Source: Toxoplasma gondii ME49 (lineage: Eukaryota; Apicomplexa; Conoidasida; Eucoccidiorida; Sarcocystidae). Taken from it: a stretch of 64,000 bases of DNA. The notes below the pieces were generated by a model, which was not told the origin of the DNA, made no database searches, and saw only the letters and a list, made by a program, of their open reading frames with translations. Positions within the stretch are counted from its first letter, which is position 1; each line of letters begins with the position of its first letter. The stretch lies in assembly GCF_000006565.2 (NCBI RefSeq), contig NC_031479.1, forward strand, positions 868,001 through 932,000, read 5' to 3'. Shown one piece after another: positions 13,501-24,422 of this stretch. Made by a program: the position numbers and the translations under genes.

Positions 13501-16500
13501 GGTAGTGCCCCGAGTCCTGGCGAGACGAGGACTCCCGGAGATCCATGTTTTTCGAAGAAACTCCCCAGACTGCGCAAGCCCGGTTCGTTGCCGCCCCCAG
13601 TTTTCGTTTTGAATGACGTAAAAACTTTGGCATTTCCTCGTGCAACAACGGACGGGGCTTTTGCGGGATCGCCTGTCTCGGAGTGGGACGCTGGCGCGAG
13701 GCGCAGAAGCAGCAGCTCTGAAGGGAGCTGTGAAGGTCGGCAAGAGCCGGGTCGTCTTCTCGGTCACCGACAGGCCAGTCGTCGCAGCAGCTGGACAGCT
13801 GGGGACTCCATGTGTATGTCCCACTCGCCATTATCGAAAGAAGGAGCCAACGTCTTTATAGGAGACAAGCACTCAAAATTTCTGTGTCGAGCCATGCCGG
13901 CGCGAACCGTTTCGGTGGCCGGGCTGCTCCATCGGGGGAAACACAGAGACATGGGAGGACGACGGGAGGAAAGCAGAGGGCGGAGACTGGGGAAAGAAGA
14001 AAATGACAGGGAGAGGCGCCTGTCTGAGGCGGGGTACTGGCCAAGCACTGACCAATCTGTGCACCCTGCCGAGTTGCTGGTGGGACCCGCGGAGCGCGGC
14101 GCGACTGCAGAGACACAAGACGAGCCATGGGATGACGAAGAGGGAGAGGCTGAGGAAGAAGGTGACGAAAGAGAAGTGGATGATGAAGGGGAAGACGAGG
14201 AAGAGTTCGTCGGGACAGATGGATCTCCGAAGTCCAGGGCACGACTAGGCTCGTGTGACTCTTTACTCGCAGCGTCGTCCCTGCTTGAACCGGAGACGTC
14301 TCGACTCTGTTTCTGCGAAGACAGTTATGATGGACTGCAGACTGATGTCGAAGACGGAGACCTGTTTTCAGATGACGCCTTTGCGTCTGCAGACTCCACA
14401 CCTTTCCACGCGCCTCACCCAGTCTCTGCCCTTCTCTTCGAAGGCGCTGATCCTGTCGTGGACATGCCTTTGCGCTGCGACACCGAGGCTACTGGCTGCG
14501 GTGCGTCCGATGAGAATCCTGGAAACGCACAGAAGCGCCCTTGGAAAGTAGAGGGGGAAGTTTGTGACTTTTCCGGCCGGCTGGCCCCGGATCCCGCTCA
14601 AGAGAGGGAGTCCCCGTGGCAGAGCGATCCCACACTCCTGCCCTCTGCGTTCAGACGGCGCTTCTTCCTCAGAGGCAAGAAAGGATTCGACCGCTTCTTA
14701 CCTCAACAAGGCCCGTTTTCCAGCTCACCCTTCTTTCCGTCTCTTGTCAAGGCCCCCGCTTCGCCCCCTGAGGCTCCGTCGACCAAGGCGCTCCTCGCCC
14801 CGCTGTCCGCGCCGAGCATCTCTGGAAGGAGGTTTCAGCGACCTTCGCTGTGCCAACTCGACACTCCGAGTTGCGAGAGGACGCCCGATGCAGGAAAGGG
14901 TTCCGGCGCAGAAGGCTTTCAAGAGCCCACAGCCCCGAAGGACTTCAAAGAGCGCACCTGTCCCAGGTCGGCGGCCACGGCCGCGCTGGCCTTCTTCGCC
15001 CCGGACGCGAGACGCCACTCGTCGCTTCTCGCAGCGTTTCTGCAGCAGGAGACGTCTCGGGAACTGCAGAGACAGCGAGAGACTCTGGCACGAACAGAAA
15101 CGACTGACGGCGCTGGCGTTCGCGGCCTTCGGTCCCTGCGTCTACAGCGCTCTTCTCTCGAGCTAGCAGGCGCTCCAGCCCCAGGGCACTCCCCTATCTC
15201 TTCTTCAGGGGCATCTTCGAAGCCTGGAGACGCGTCGCTGGTCTCCCGAGCCTCCGTTTCTTCATCGTTTCTCTCGTCGCCTCTTCGAACTGTTGCTTCT
15301 TGGAAGTTTCCTGGCGCAAACAAGTCGCCGAGAAAGGCGGAAGGAAAGTCAGACACGACCAGGGAGGGCGACGAAGACGGTCACGAAACTCGAGGCTCTG
15401 GCATGGGCGCTGTTTCTTCTGATAGACGCCAGAGACCACCCAGCACTGGAGACTTGTCTGAAGGCAAGGCTATACGCGTGCACTCCTTGGCAGGCGTCAC
15501 CCCGGGCTTGGGCTCCCCGTCTCTGGTATCTCCAGCCACTCGACTCGACCGCGGATTCTTCGCAAAAACATCCGAAAGGCCCGTATGCTGGGGTCGTCAG
15601 CGCCGGGGTAGAGACCAAGGGACTCAGGCGAGATGCGATAGGGCAGAAGCGAAGAGAGAGGGGGAATATCGCCTGGACGACGACACGACAGACTCCCCCC
15701 TGCTCGGATACAAAGCACCCCACGACCGAGTCACCGAATCTGACGCTGGCGCTGTATTCGGCTTCAGCCGCGAACTTAAGGTGAGAGAAAAAAGAAGGAA
15801 GAGTATAGGCGGAGGTGGACAGGTAGGCCCCATGACTGCCGCGGAAGATTTGAATGTGTCACTTGGGTAAGTTTTCACGCACAGCCACACACTCGAGAGA
15901 GCTGTTGTTCCTTTCTCGAATGACTTCTCTTGCGTTCTAGCGAATTTCGCATGTTTCTGTCCCGTTCGGCGTCTGAACTTGGAGGGAACTGGGTGATTCT
16001 TTTCTGTTGCTTTTTCTGCAGAGAGAAGACCTTTCTTCGAGCGTGCCTTCGGCCCCACCGCCCCTTGGCTCAACCTTCTTCGACCTCGGTCCTGAACAAG
16101 AAGGCGGGGACTGTGTGGACCTATACGGAGCAAATCCAGAGCCCGACGATTCGTGGGTCAGCCAAGCGCAAACTTCGCCGAGTCTCTGTGGTTCCTGGCG
16201 CCGCCCCAGCCGCCTTCTCCTTCAACAGTCTCTGCACAAGGCAGCCCCCCCGCGAGCGATTGCTTCTTCACCTTCTCTGCTTCACTTTCTTTCGCCGCGG
16301 AGTCCCCCGTTTTTGGGGGCTCGCTCCCTCACTTCGTCCTCGCCCCCAGGGGTCGCGCTCGAGTCTCTGAGACCCGCAGCACCTGCCGAGAAGGTAGACA
16401 GCTCGAAAGCTGCAGCTGACAATGAGAAGACTTCCGCCCGAGTAGGGGAGGTGGACCTATCAGATGCTTGGACTCCTCCACAATGTGGTCTTCTGTCGCG

Positions 16501-19500
16501 GTCATGCTCCTTCGGTCCTGATGCTTCTGGGGGTTTCAGCGGGCCTTTCGAGTCCCCGTCATCCGGAGGCTTCCCTCGAAAGCTGCACTCAGATCTGGGG
16601 TTCGCTGCGTCTTCGCGTCCCGTCGACGACGCTTCTCGGGTGTCGCGTCGCCCCGCTTCTGTTTCAGCTCCTCCCCGGTCGAATTCGTGCTCGCCGCCGC
16701 GGTCTTCCCCTTCCTGTCCTATTCTGTTGTCGATGCATGCGCCTTCCGCTTCCCCAGTCTCTCGAACGAAAAGTCTGGTGATTATGAACCCGGCAAACTG
16801 TCCGTCGGTCGTGTTGTCTCCCTCGTCCCCGTTGGATTTTCTTTCCCGTGACATGTCAGGACATGATGTAGGTCTGCAGTCTGCTGCCCAGAAGATTCCT
16901 TCGGAGGCCTTCTCGCCATACGCGTCCTGCTCTCTCGCATCTTCTTCGTTCGCTTCCGCCTCGTCACTGTCTTGCTCGCCTTTGTCGTGCGGCGCGTCTT
17001 CGTCTCCGTCCGCAGCGTCTGTCTCTGCTGCCTCGTCTCAGCTGTTGCCAACCTGCCCTTCCTCCACAACCGTGCTGTGGTCCTCCAACCTCTCTGTAGA
17101 CGCTTCTGCATCTTTCCCCGCGTCCTCATCTTCGTGCTCACCTTCAGCCAGCATTGATCCTGCCTCCTATTGTTCCGCCTCTCCCTCTCCAAGCTGTTCT
17201 CCTTCCCACATTACCTCGTCATCTCATCTTATCTCGTTCTCTCCGGATCTCCCGTCGGCCTTTCACGTCGCTGCGCCTCATCTCCCGTTTTGTGGCTCCG
17301 CCTCTTATTCGGAACTCGACTCTTCGTCGCCTCTCTCTTCGACTCCTGATCTTTTGTGGCCGCTATCTTCTCAGCCGGTTCCTTCGTCTTGCGCTGCTCT
17401 CTCTCTGTCGTCTTCTTGTCCTCGTTCCCCGCGTCCGGTCTCCTTCGCCTCTTGCTCTCTCCCTGCGTCTGCCGCGCGTCTGGGCCTACCCTCTCTCGGC
17501 TCTCGGGAGACTGTGGGGGGTCGCCCTGCTCCCGCCGATTTAGAAATTTCTGTTGCCCCGACATTGGGATTGCCTGCACAGACGTCAGAGCTTCTGCGAT
17601 TCCTGAGGTGTGACGAAGGCGGAGCCTCGATTCGTCAGTGTGAGGCCGCCGGGGAAGATTCCGCGACCCCAGGCGACCTGGTTCAAGCGCATGCAGCAAA
17701 GAATCTGGGTGAGAAAGAAGATGAAAAGCATCAAGGCGAGAAAGCAACAGAGGAAAGTGACGGGTGCGAGAAGAGCGAACCCGGATTTTACGGAGAGATT
17801 CACAGCGACGAGCTGTCTGCCGCATCCGCCTCGGGTGTCTCAATAGCACGCACATCGTTTTTTTCTTCTCCCTGCATCTCTCCCGCGACCTGCGATCTCT
17901 CTCTGCCTGTTTCTCTCGCTAATGCACCGCCTTTGTCTTCTTCTTTCCTACCTGGCCGCGAGGAGAAAGGCGGCTATTTGCTCGCGTCTATTGCAAGCGT
18001 TAAAGGACGAGGCCTTTCGCTCCTTGATGCGGAAGGAGAAGAAAAGTCCATGGAACAGGCCGTGAGCCTTCTCCAGAGGCATCCCGTCTTCGCGCCGTCG
18101 CGCACAACGGAGCTGTCTCTTCATCTGCACGCGTCGACTGAGCTTGGAAGCGGCAGTTGCCCGATGACCGAGCCAGCTCTGTTTCTGAGAGACAGGGAAG
18201 AGAGCACTACGGAGACGAACGACGTAGCTCTTTTGCTTCCTGGACAGGAAACCAGGCGGATGGACAGCTTCGATCTGGAAAAGGACCAAGTGCGCGAAGC
18301 GGCTGAGTTCCACTTTTCGTCGCCTTACTCGCCCCTGGTTCTCTCTGGCGGGCCCCCGGCGGGGCTTCGGAACTCGACGGCGCAGCCTGCGCTCCCCAAA
18401 GCCGTAGGGGACGCAGAGAGCAGAAGAGAAGCACGCGAAGAATCGTCGAAAGAAGACGAGGATGGAGGTGAAACTGGAGAGCAGACTGCGTCTCCGAGGA
18501 TTCTCGACCACGCTGAGGGAGAGCACTCGCGGAGACAAATGGAATGTCAGGGTTATAGAGGCAGGATGACGCCTCAGAGGCTCGCGTGGAGTGCACAGAG
18601 CCTCTTGTCTCACACGCACCTGCGTCCTGTGACCGGGATAGGAAGGGAGGCTGACCATGAACGCAGACAAAACAGCGACAAAGAAAACGTACCCTTTGAC
18701 CACATCGCTTGCTTCTCCTCACCCGCGGTGCGCGCGTGTGGGGGCGTCATTTCGTCGCCGCAGAGTCCGGTTTCCCCTGATTTGCCGGAGGCGTCTTCTC
18801 TCCCTCTTGATGCCCAGGTCGAGGCCACAAAGGATCAAGGGGACTTATCCGAGCAAGAGGAAACAGAAGCAAAGACGCCTAACTCAACCCCCCAGACGCC
18901 AGTAGAGGCCCGCGCAGCTGGTGCCACCATGTCATCTGGTGCTTCTTCGGCTCCTGACGAGACAGTTGAGGCCCTGCAGCTCGGCCTGTCTCTTCCGCGG
19001 GGCCACGAGACGAATCCAGGCCTTCTTGAGGGTGATTCTTTGTCTCGTAAGAGTGAAGAGGAGACATGCGTCATGAAACAGCTTGGATCGGAGAGATGCT
19101 CGTCAGAGAGAGACAGCCAGGAAGGGGAGGATGCGAGTGACGAGAGGAGCGCCGTCGCGGGGTTTTCGCCTTCTGGAATCTTCGTCTTCGGCAGGGGAGA
19201 CCGGGCGGGGAGACCATGTCCTCCGGCGTGGCCGCGCGACGATCTCTTTTGTCTTTGCAGCGAAGAGGACAGTCCCCAGATAACGTTTGTTGGTGAGACT
19301 GAGGAGACGCGCGGAGGCCGTTGCGAAGAGCCGGAGAACCACGAACAAGTAGAACTCGCGAAACCTGGGGAGAAGAGAAAACGCGGAAGCCCGTCGCTGT
19401 GCCTGGACGGAGACCTCATCCAGGTTGACACCGACCCGCCTTTCAGGCAATTGCGAGCACGAGTGGACAAAGAGAACGAATCCCAGGAGAATCGACTGGA

Positions 19501-21330
19501 AGTTACGCCCCAGCGTCACGCTGCTTCGCTCTCAGAAGAGTGCAGAGAGACACAGGTGCCCTTCTCGTGTTCGACAGAGAAAGAGACCCTGAATTTGAAT
19601 CTCGAGGCCGCCCAGATGACCCGGCAAACAACGTGCAGCGGGTTCGACTTTCTCTTCCCGCAAAATTTGGATCCCAACCACGCGGAGACGGAGGAGTTCT
19701 TGGAGACCAAGCAGGCGGAGATGGGGACGTTCTCGTCGCCGACGACCTTCGCGCGCCATGCTCGTTTTTTCGCGGACGAGACGAAGGCTGTCTGCTCTCT
19801 GGGCCGCGTCCGGATATTCAAGGACGGGACAGAGCGAGAAGACGAAGAGGACGGCTTCCAGGCGCACGACTCGTTTCTTTCTGAAACAGAGGGGTCGGAG
19901 TGGATGTCGGGCATCCCTTCCTGCGACCATCGGGAAGACAAACTGTTCGAGCCGGACTCACCTTCGTTCTCTTCTTCTTCGACAGTCGGCCCGCTCACGC
20001 GCAGACACCTCCACTTGCACGCAAGGCGCCGGGAGGGCGACTGGCGCGGGCGGGAGACGGCGCGGCCCTTTCCTGGGCCGCTGTCTTCTGCTGCGATTGC
20101 CTTCTCTCAGCGACGCAGAGTGAACAGATACATCAAGCGTGAGGAAGAATCCGCGGCTCTCTCGATGCGGGATTTTGCGGCCCTCCCGCCAATCGGGGGT
20201 CACGAAGGCGTCCGCGTCCCTCAGACCTGTCCAGACACTCGGAGGAGGCGCGGGGAGATGGAGGCGTTGGACGGATGTGAAAGAGCTGCTCAGAGATGTT
20301 TGGGAGAGAAAGATCCGCGATTCTCTTCTGCTCCCCTCTCCCCCACCTCCCGCGCCACCAGCGCCGCTCTCACCGCTGCCGCGCACGCAGCAGCCGCGGC
20401 TGCGGCCTACGCCGAGGCTGCTCGAACCATCGCTTCGTCAGACAAGGTCCAGCCGACCGCGGTGGTGTCCCTGCGCTCTGCGGGGAGTATACCCTCCGTG
20501 GGGACGGGGCCTTCTGTGGGGAATGGGTCGTCCGTGGGCACTGTGTCGGGTGCGAGCAGAAGTGACGCCCTCGCCTTCCTGGAGGGCCGACTGCCTCTCC
20601 CGGGGAAGCAGGAAGTGGTCCAGCAGTTCCTGCAGGCGCGGAGGCGGGTGAGTCGACACTGCAGCGTCGCATGCAGTCGCGCAGACTCGCCAGTAGGGGA
20701 GCGGTCGCGCCGACTCCAGAAGAGTGAGGAAGCCGTGCCACCGGCGAAGGAAGAACGAGAGGACCAGAAGGGGCAGAACGCCGTGTGGATCCTTGAAGAT
20801 AGACAAGGCGACGATTTCGAAACGCGTCATGAACGCCTTATTTTGGAACAAAAAACTCTCGGATTCGGCGCCAGAGTTTGTGCAGAGAAAAAGTGCCAAC
20901 ATAACAGCGGAGAAACCATTACCAGTGTCTCCTACTCCTCGTCCCTCTCGTGTCTCCTCTCCTCCTTCCTCCCCACACACTTCAGTCTCTCCGTCTCTCT
21001 CGGGGGCATCCAGAAGGAAGGATGAATGTCTTGGCGAGAAGAAAAGACACGAACATGAAGGGAGCAGAGAAAAGTCTTTGCCGTGCATGTCGAGCTGGAT
21101 GGGTCTTAACGTGGATACGCCACAGTCACGATCCCCAATACGCTGGGATCACGCTCTGTCGGTCCAAGGACCTCTGTCTCAAAACCCTAAAGTGTCAAGC
21201 GCTTCTGGAAATTTTTAAGCGAATCACCACATTTTCTCTCGATTTTCAGCACCCAAACAGAATCAGCGAGTCCGTGGCTGGCTCATTTTTGGAGAAAGGC
21301 AGCGTTGGGATTTATGAAAATTTTCCTTAG
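10538..21330 (+). CDS. Giant ABHD17-like serine hydrolase (~3131 aa, 5 exons)
   Basis: Exons: 10538-11671, 12171-12299, 12619-15780, 16022-20647 and probably 20986-21330; every junction keeps phase 0 with GT-AG ends. Residues ~260-480 form an alpha/beta hydrolase like the ABHD17 depalmitoylases and their plant relatives. The oxyanion HG is at 272-273 and the nucleophile is Ser345 in GRSIGTG. HGKEDDVIP, joined across exons 2 and 3, gives Asp422, and GNHN gives His453. The start is the ATG at 10538 because MGTSYS fits the N-myristoylation consensus (Gly2, Ser6) and plant homologues also begin Met-Gly. By family, it would remove palmitate from membrane proteins. The remaining ~2600 residues are low-complexity: an acidic block near 930-950, Ser-rich stretches after ~1500, and a poly-Ala run near 2920. 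ABHD17 proteins are normally ~300 aa. The core is secure; joining the long exons 3-5 rests on phase alone. Confidence 0.78.
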
Positions 21331-22135
21331 GGAGAAAAGTTCTCATCTGCTCGGTCGATTCCACACTCCGCTACACTGCTCCTCCTCACAAAAGCGCTTT
21401 TCTTCTATTGAAAAAGGTCTTTTTTTTCCCATTAAAAAAATCCCTTGCCCTCATATTAAAGAGGCTTTTCCTCCATGGTTTAACACCCTGTCCTCAAGAC
21501 GCACTAGACAAAAATCAAACGGTGAGCGCCCGGAAGTCATCTTCACCAAGAACCGAGGCAGACTATTAAAGTTTCCATCGCAAAGCTGTCGATGTCGCAT
21601 GCCGAAAGAAAAAGGGTATGAGAAAAGGGCGGAGCCGGATTCTGAGTCAGTTTTCTAACTGTGGAAGGGATTTTTGTTTTTTCTCCGGCTGCCGCGTCCC
21701 GAACTCTTCAATGCATTGATAGGTTGTGCAACGCCATAGGAAATGGTCTGTAGAATTAACATTCGTCTACGTGCTCGGTCTTTTGCCTGCATGTTGTTTC
21801 TGCAGTAGTGTGTTCCATCTCGGTCTTGTCCGTTTGCGACTCGGAGCGTCCCTCGGCCGCAAACGTCCATTCCCTGTCGGTGTGCGGTTCAAAGGAGTTG
21901 TTACGCAGACAGACTCAGATCGGCAAAGTATCTTTTTCGCCAGTCAGTTGAATGTACGCGGCTATGCCGCTCGTTGATCTGACATCTGAGACACCATATT
22001 TCTCAAGAGTTCTTGAAGCCGTCAGTCATTGCTTTGTATTTCGCTGCTTCGTTTGCAACACCATAACCATGGTACGGATTCGATGATAGGGCATTTCTCT
22101 TTTTCATATCTACCTATACAGAGAAGACGTTACAT

Positions 22136-22300
22136 GAAAAATAGCTATTCTCTATGAAGTATGAAGGTGTTTCAAAGGTGAGAATGGCGCAGTTCACAAC
22201 TCCGGAGCTGTGTACGGAAACTATGGCTTTCCCGTGATACCGGAAGGTCGTTGCAAGAAAAATATTTGTTCGCTATGAAACATGAAGGTGTTTCAATCAC
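22136..22300. repeat. Imperfect direct repeat, 121-bp spacing
   Basis: A 44-45 bp unit at 22136-22180 recurs at 22257-22300. Both begin GAAAAATA and both contain CTATGAA, then ATGAAGGTGTTTCAA, followed by divergent ends. By eye about three quarters of positions agree. The DNA between the units does not look repeated. It is noncoding and relatively AT-rich. Confidence 0.65.
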
Positions 22301-24305
22301 TAATAGAAATGCGTACACAGGTCGCGAGGAATTGACTGTTCTGGGAGTTGAAACTACACCAAGGTTCAACTCTGGTATTTTTTTTATCGTGCCTCCTGGT
22401 TGTGGCGGAGTGCCGCCTCACTGCGTCGGTGCTCGATTTACATAAACGCGGACCTTGGGCATTTATGATTTTTGGCACAGAATCTCAGACGCAATCCGAC
22501 TAAGCAATTCACGGTTTACCTATGGAATTGATTTGATGAGTGACTGAGGAAAGAGTAAATTGGACGCACCTAAACACAGTGTGTTCCGCAGAGAGCTGCG
22601 GTGTGTTTCTTGTGACATTTTGTCTCTCGAATCGAGTTTGTGAACCTTGAGAATTGAATCCGAGGCTAGGGAAAATCGCTTCCCGACAAACGGACTACCC
22701 ACGAAACAACCTCAATGCGAGAATCGTTATTCTTCTCGCAATGCGCCCTCTCTGGTAAGCGAAACTATGAGAGCGAAGCTGGGGACAAGTTTAAGGCACC
22801 ATCCAAAGAGCGACAAGTCTCCAAATCTAAGCCGAAACAGATCAACACCCAGCATAAAAACCGTGTCTTTCAAAACCAGACTTCTCCTCTGTCTTTACTT
22901 CATTATCATCAATTTCTGCCCTCATCGCTTGATAGGGTAGAAGTCACATGGAACTCTAAACTCGACCTCGCTGCCTTTCGCTGGGGTCTGTTTTTTCTGA
23001 GTTTCTGTGGAACTGCCTGAAAAGAAGAAGCGAGAACGAAATGCCGTCGTCCCCGACGTTTCCTCGGATGATCACATGCACACCAACCTCGTCCGTAGGT
23101 TTCTTTCTGCGTGTAGGAGAAACCCGGCGGGTGCCAAGACTGAGGGAACAAGGCCTTCTTTCCCCTGGCAAAGGCCGGCTTGCCAACCTTTTCGCCGAGT
23201 CGTCAGGACTCGAAAAAACACAAAACGCAGACGCGAGACAAACAGACGAAACTCGGACAAACAAGGGAAACGTGCGACAGTTGCGGTGGTCATGCCGGTT
23301 TTGGAGCGACGCAGGTAGAGCGGAAAACTTCGTCTCCTGTGAAACGCTCTCCACACCGGAGAAACACCGGAGCGAATCTCCGCTCCTGGGCGAACGTCAT
23401 TTTGGTGCAACTGCGTGTCCCGGCCTTCCCACCCACAACTTCAACTCTAAAAGCGAAAAAACTCCGGCGAAAGATCTGGGCCGGGAACATCGTTCCGTAC
23501 CTTCACATGGAGATCCACATATCAACTAAAAATAAAGACATATTCACAAATTTATGTATGGGTGATATTACAACACATTTGTGTATCGAGGGTCACAGTA
23601 GCTCTGCGTACGTAACAGTCCCAAAGCAGACTCTTGGGCCACGGTCTTAACCAAGTCGCGTCTTCTTCTAGTTGCACGAAAAGACATTCTTTGTGGTATT
23701 CAATGTCGCGAGTCTCGAGCAAAAGGACAGACACACCCAGTTTCGTACCATTTCGATGATCTGCGCGAAAGACGAAAACAACTCGGTCGGTATCGCACAT
23801 CACGAGCAGACCGTCTGCTGGACTCAGCCTCCCCACTTGGGCTGTTTCAAATCCACGCCCGTCAGAGCTTCTTTTACAGATACAATAAGTCTCAAGAACA
23901 CCGAATGCGTACCTGCGAATGTCGAGAAACGGGGTTTGCCTCTCCAGACTCCCCAATGCTTTCTCTGCTCTCGACAATAGCAAAGACAACCATCTGCTCT
24001 TCTCCCAGCCGTCCTTGAGCATTCAAAGCCATGAACACTTCCGTCGAAAACTACCACCAAACCCCCCGTCTTTGCCATGTTTTTCTGTTCGAGAAGTCGC
24101 CAGTGCTCAGACATCTGTGCTCTCTATTCAGACGCCACTGCGCCCTGTCGGAAGGACGCATCCACCATGTGCACACACTGTGGCTACCCTGCCTGGTAGT
24201 TGCTTTTTCTCGCCCAGTGTAGAGACCAAAAGGCAGACCACACGAAAGGAGAACAACTTCCTCGTCGTCTCTGTGCCTCTTTTCACGAAACCGCGCACCC
24301 ACTCT

Positions 24306-24320
24306 CCCCCCCCCCCCCCC
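24306..24320. repeat. Run of 15 cytosines
   Basis: An uninterrupted C15 tract lies about 100 bp beyond the stop codon of the minus-strand transporter gene, so it is G15 in that gene's sense strand and probably in its 3' untranslated region. Such runs are prone to length variation and assembly error. Confidence 0.9.
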
Positions 24321-24422
24321 GAGAGGCACCGCTTTTCTTCCAGTTTTTTCTTGCCATCCTTTCCACTTTCAAGGCACCAACAGAGCGAACGAAAACGCTG
24401 AAGGAACACATACAGAGGCACC

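Larger units (their letters stand above)
21331..24422. other. 3.1-kb convergent spacer
   Basis: This separates the stop of the plus-strand hydrolase gene from the stop of the minus-strand transporter gene and should hold both 3' untranslated regions. Around 21900-22650 it is richer in A+T than its surroundings. It contains a 121-bp spaced repeat (22136-22300) and a run of 15 cytosines (24306-24320). The open frames near 23.0-24.4 kb overlap on both strands and show no recognisable family. Confidence 0.55.

Noticed and set aside
15781..15867. Continuation of hydrolase exon 3 to the GTAAGT at about 15869
   Set aside because: That donor leaves two bases and needs an acceptor shifted to CAGAG. 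The earlier AAG|GTGAGA at 15781 with CAG at 16021 is phase 0 and simpler; kept only as an alternative.
16782..17192. 136-codon minus-strand frame in giant hydrolase exon 4
   Set aside because: One of many shadow frames opposite Ser-rich coding sequence; Arg/Thr/Lys-rich composition is the expected complement artefact.
21900..22700. Nuclear copy of organelle DNA (AT-richer patch)
   Set aside because: I could not match it to any mitochondrial or apicoplast gene by eye, so it is reported only as a composition change.
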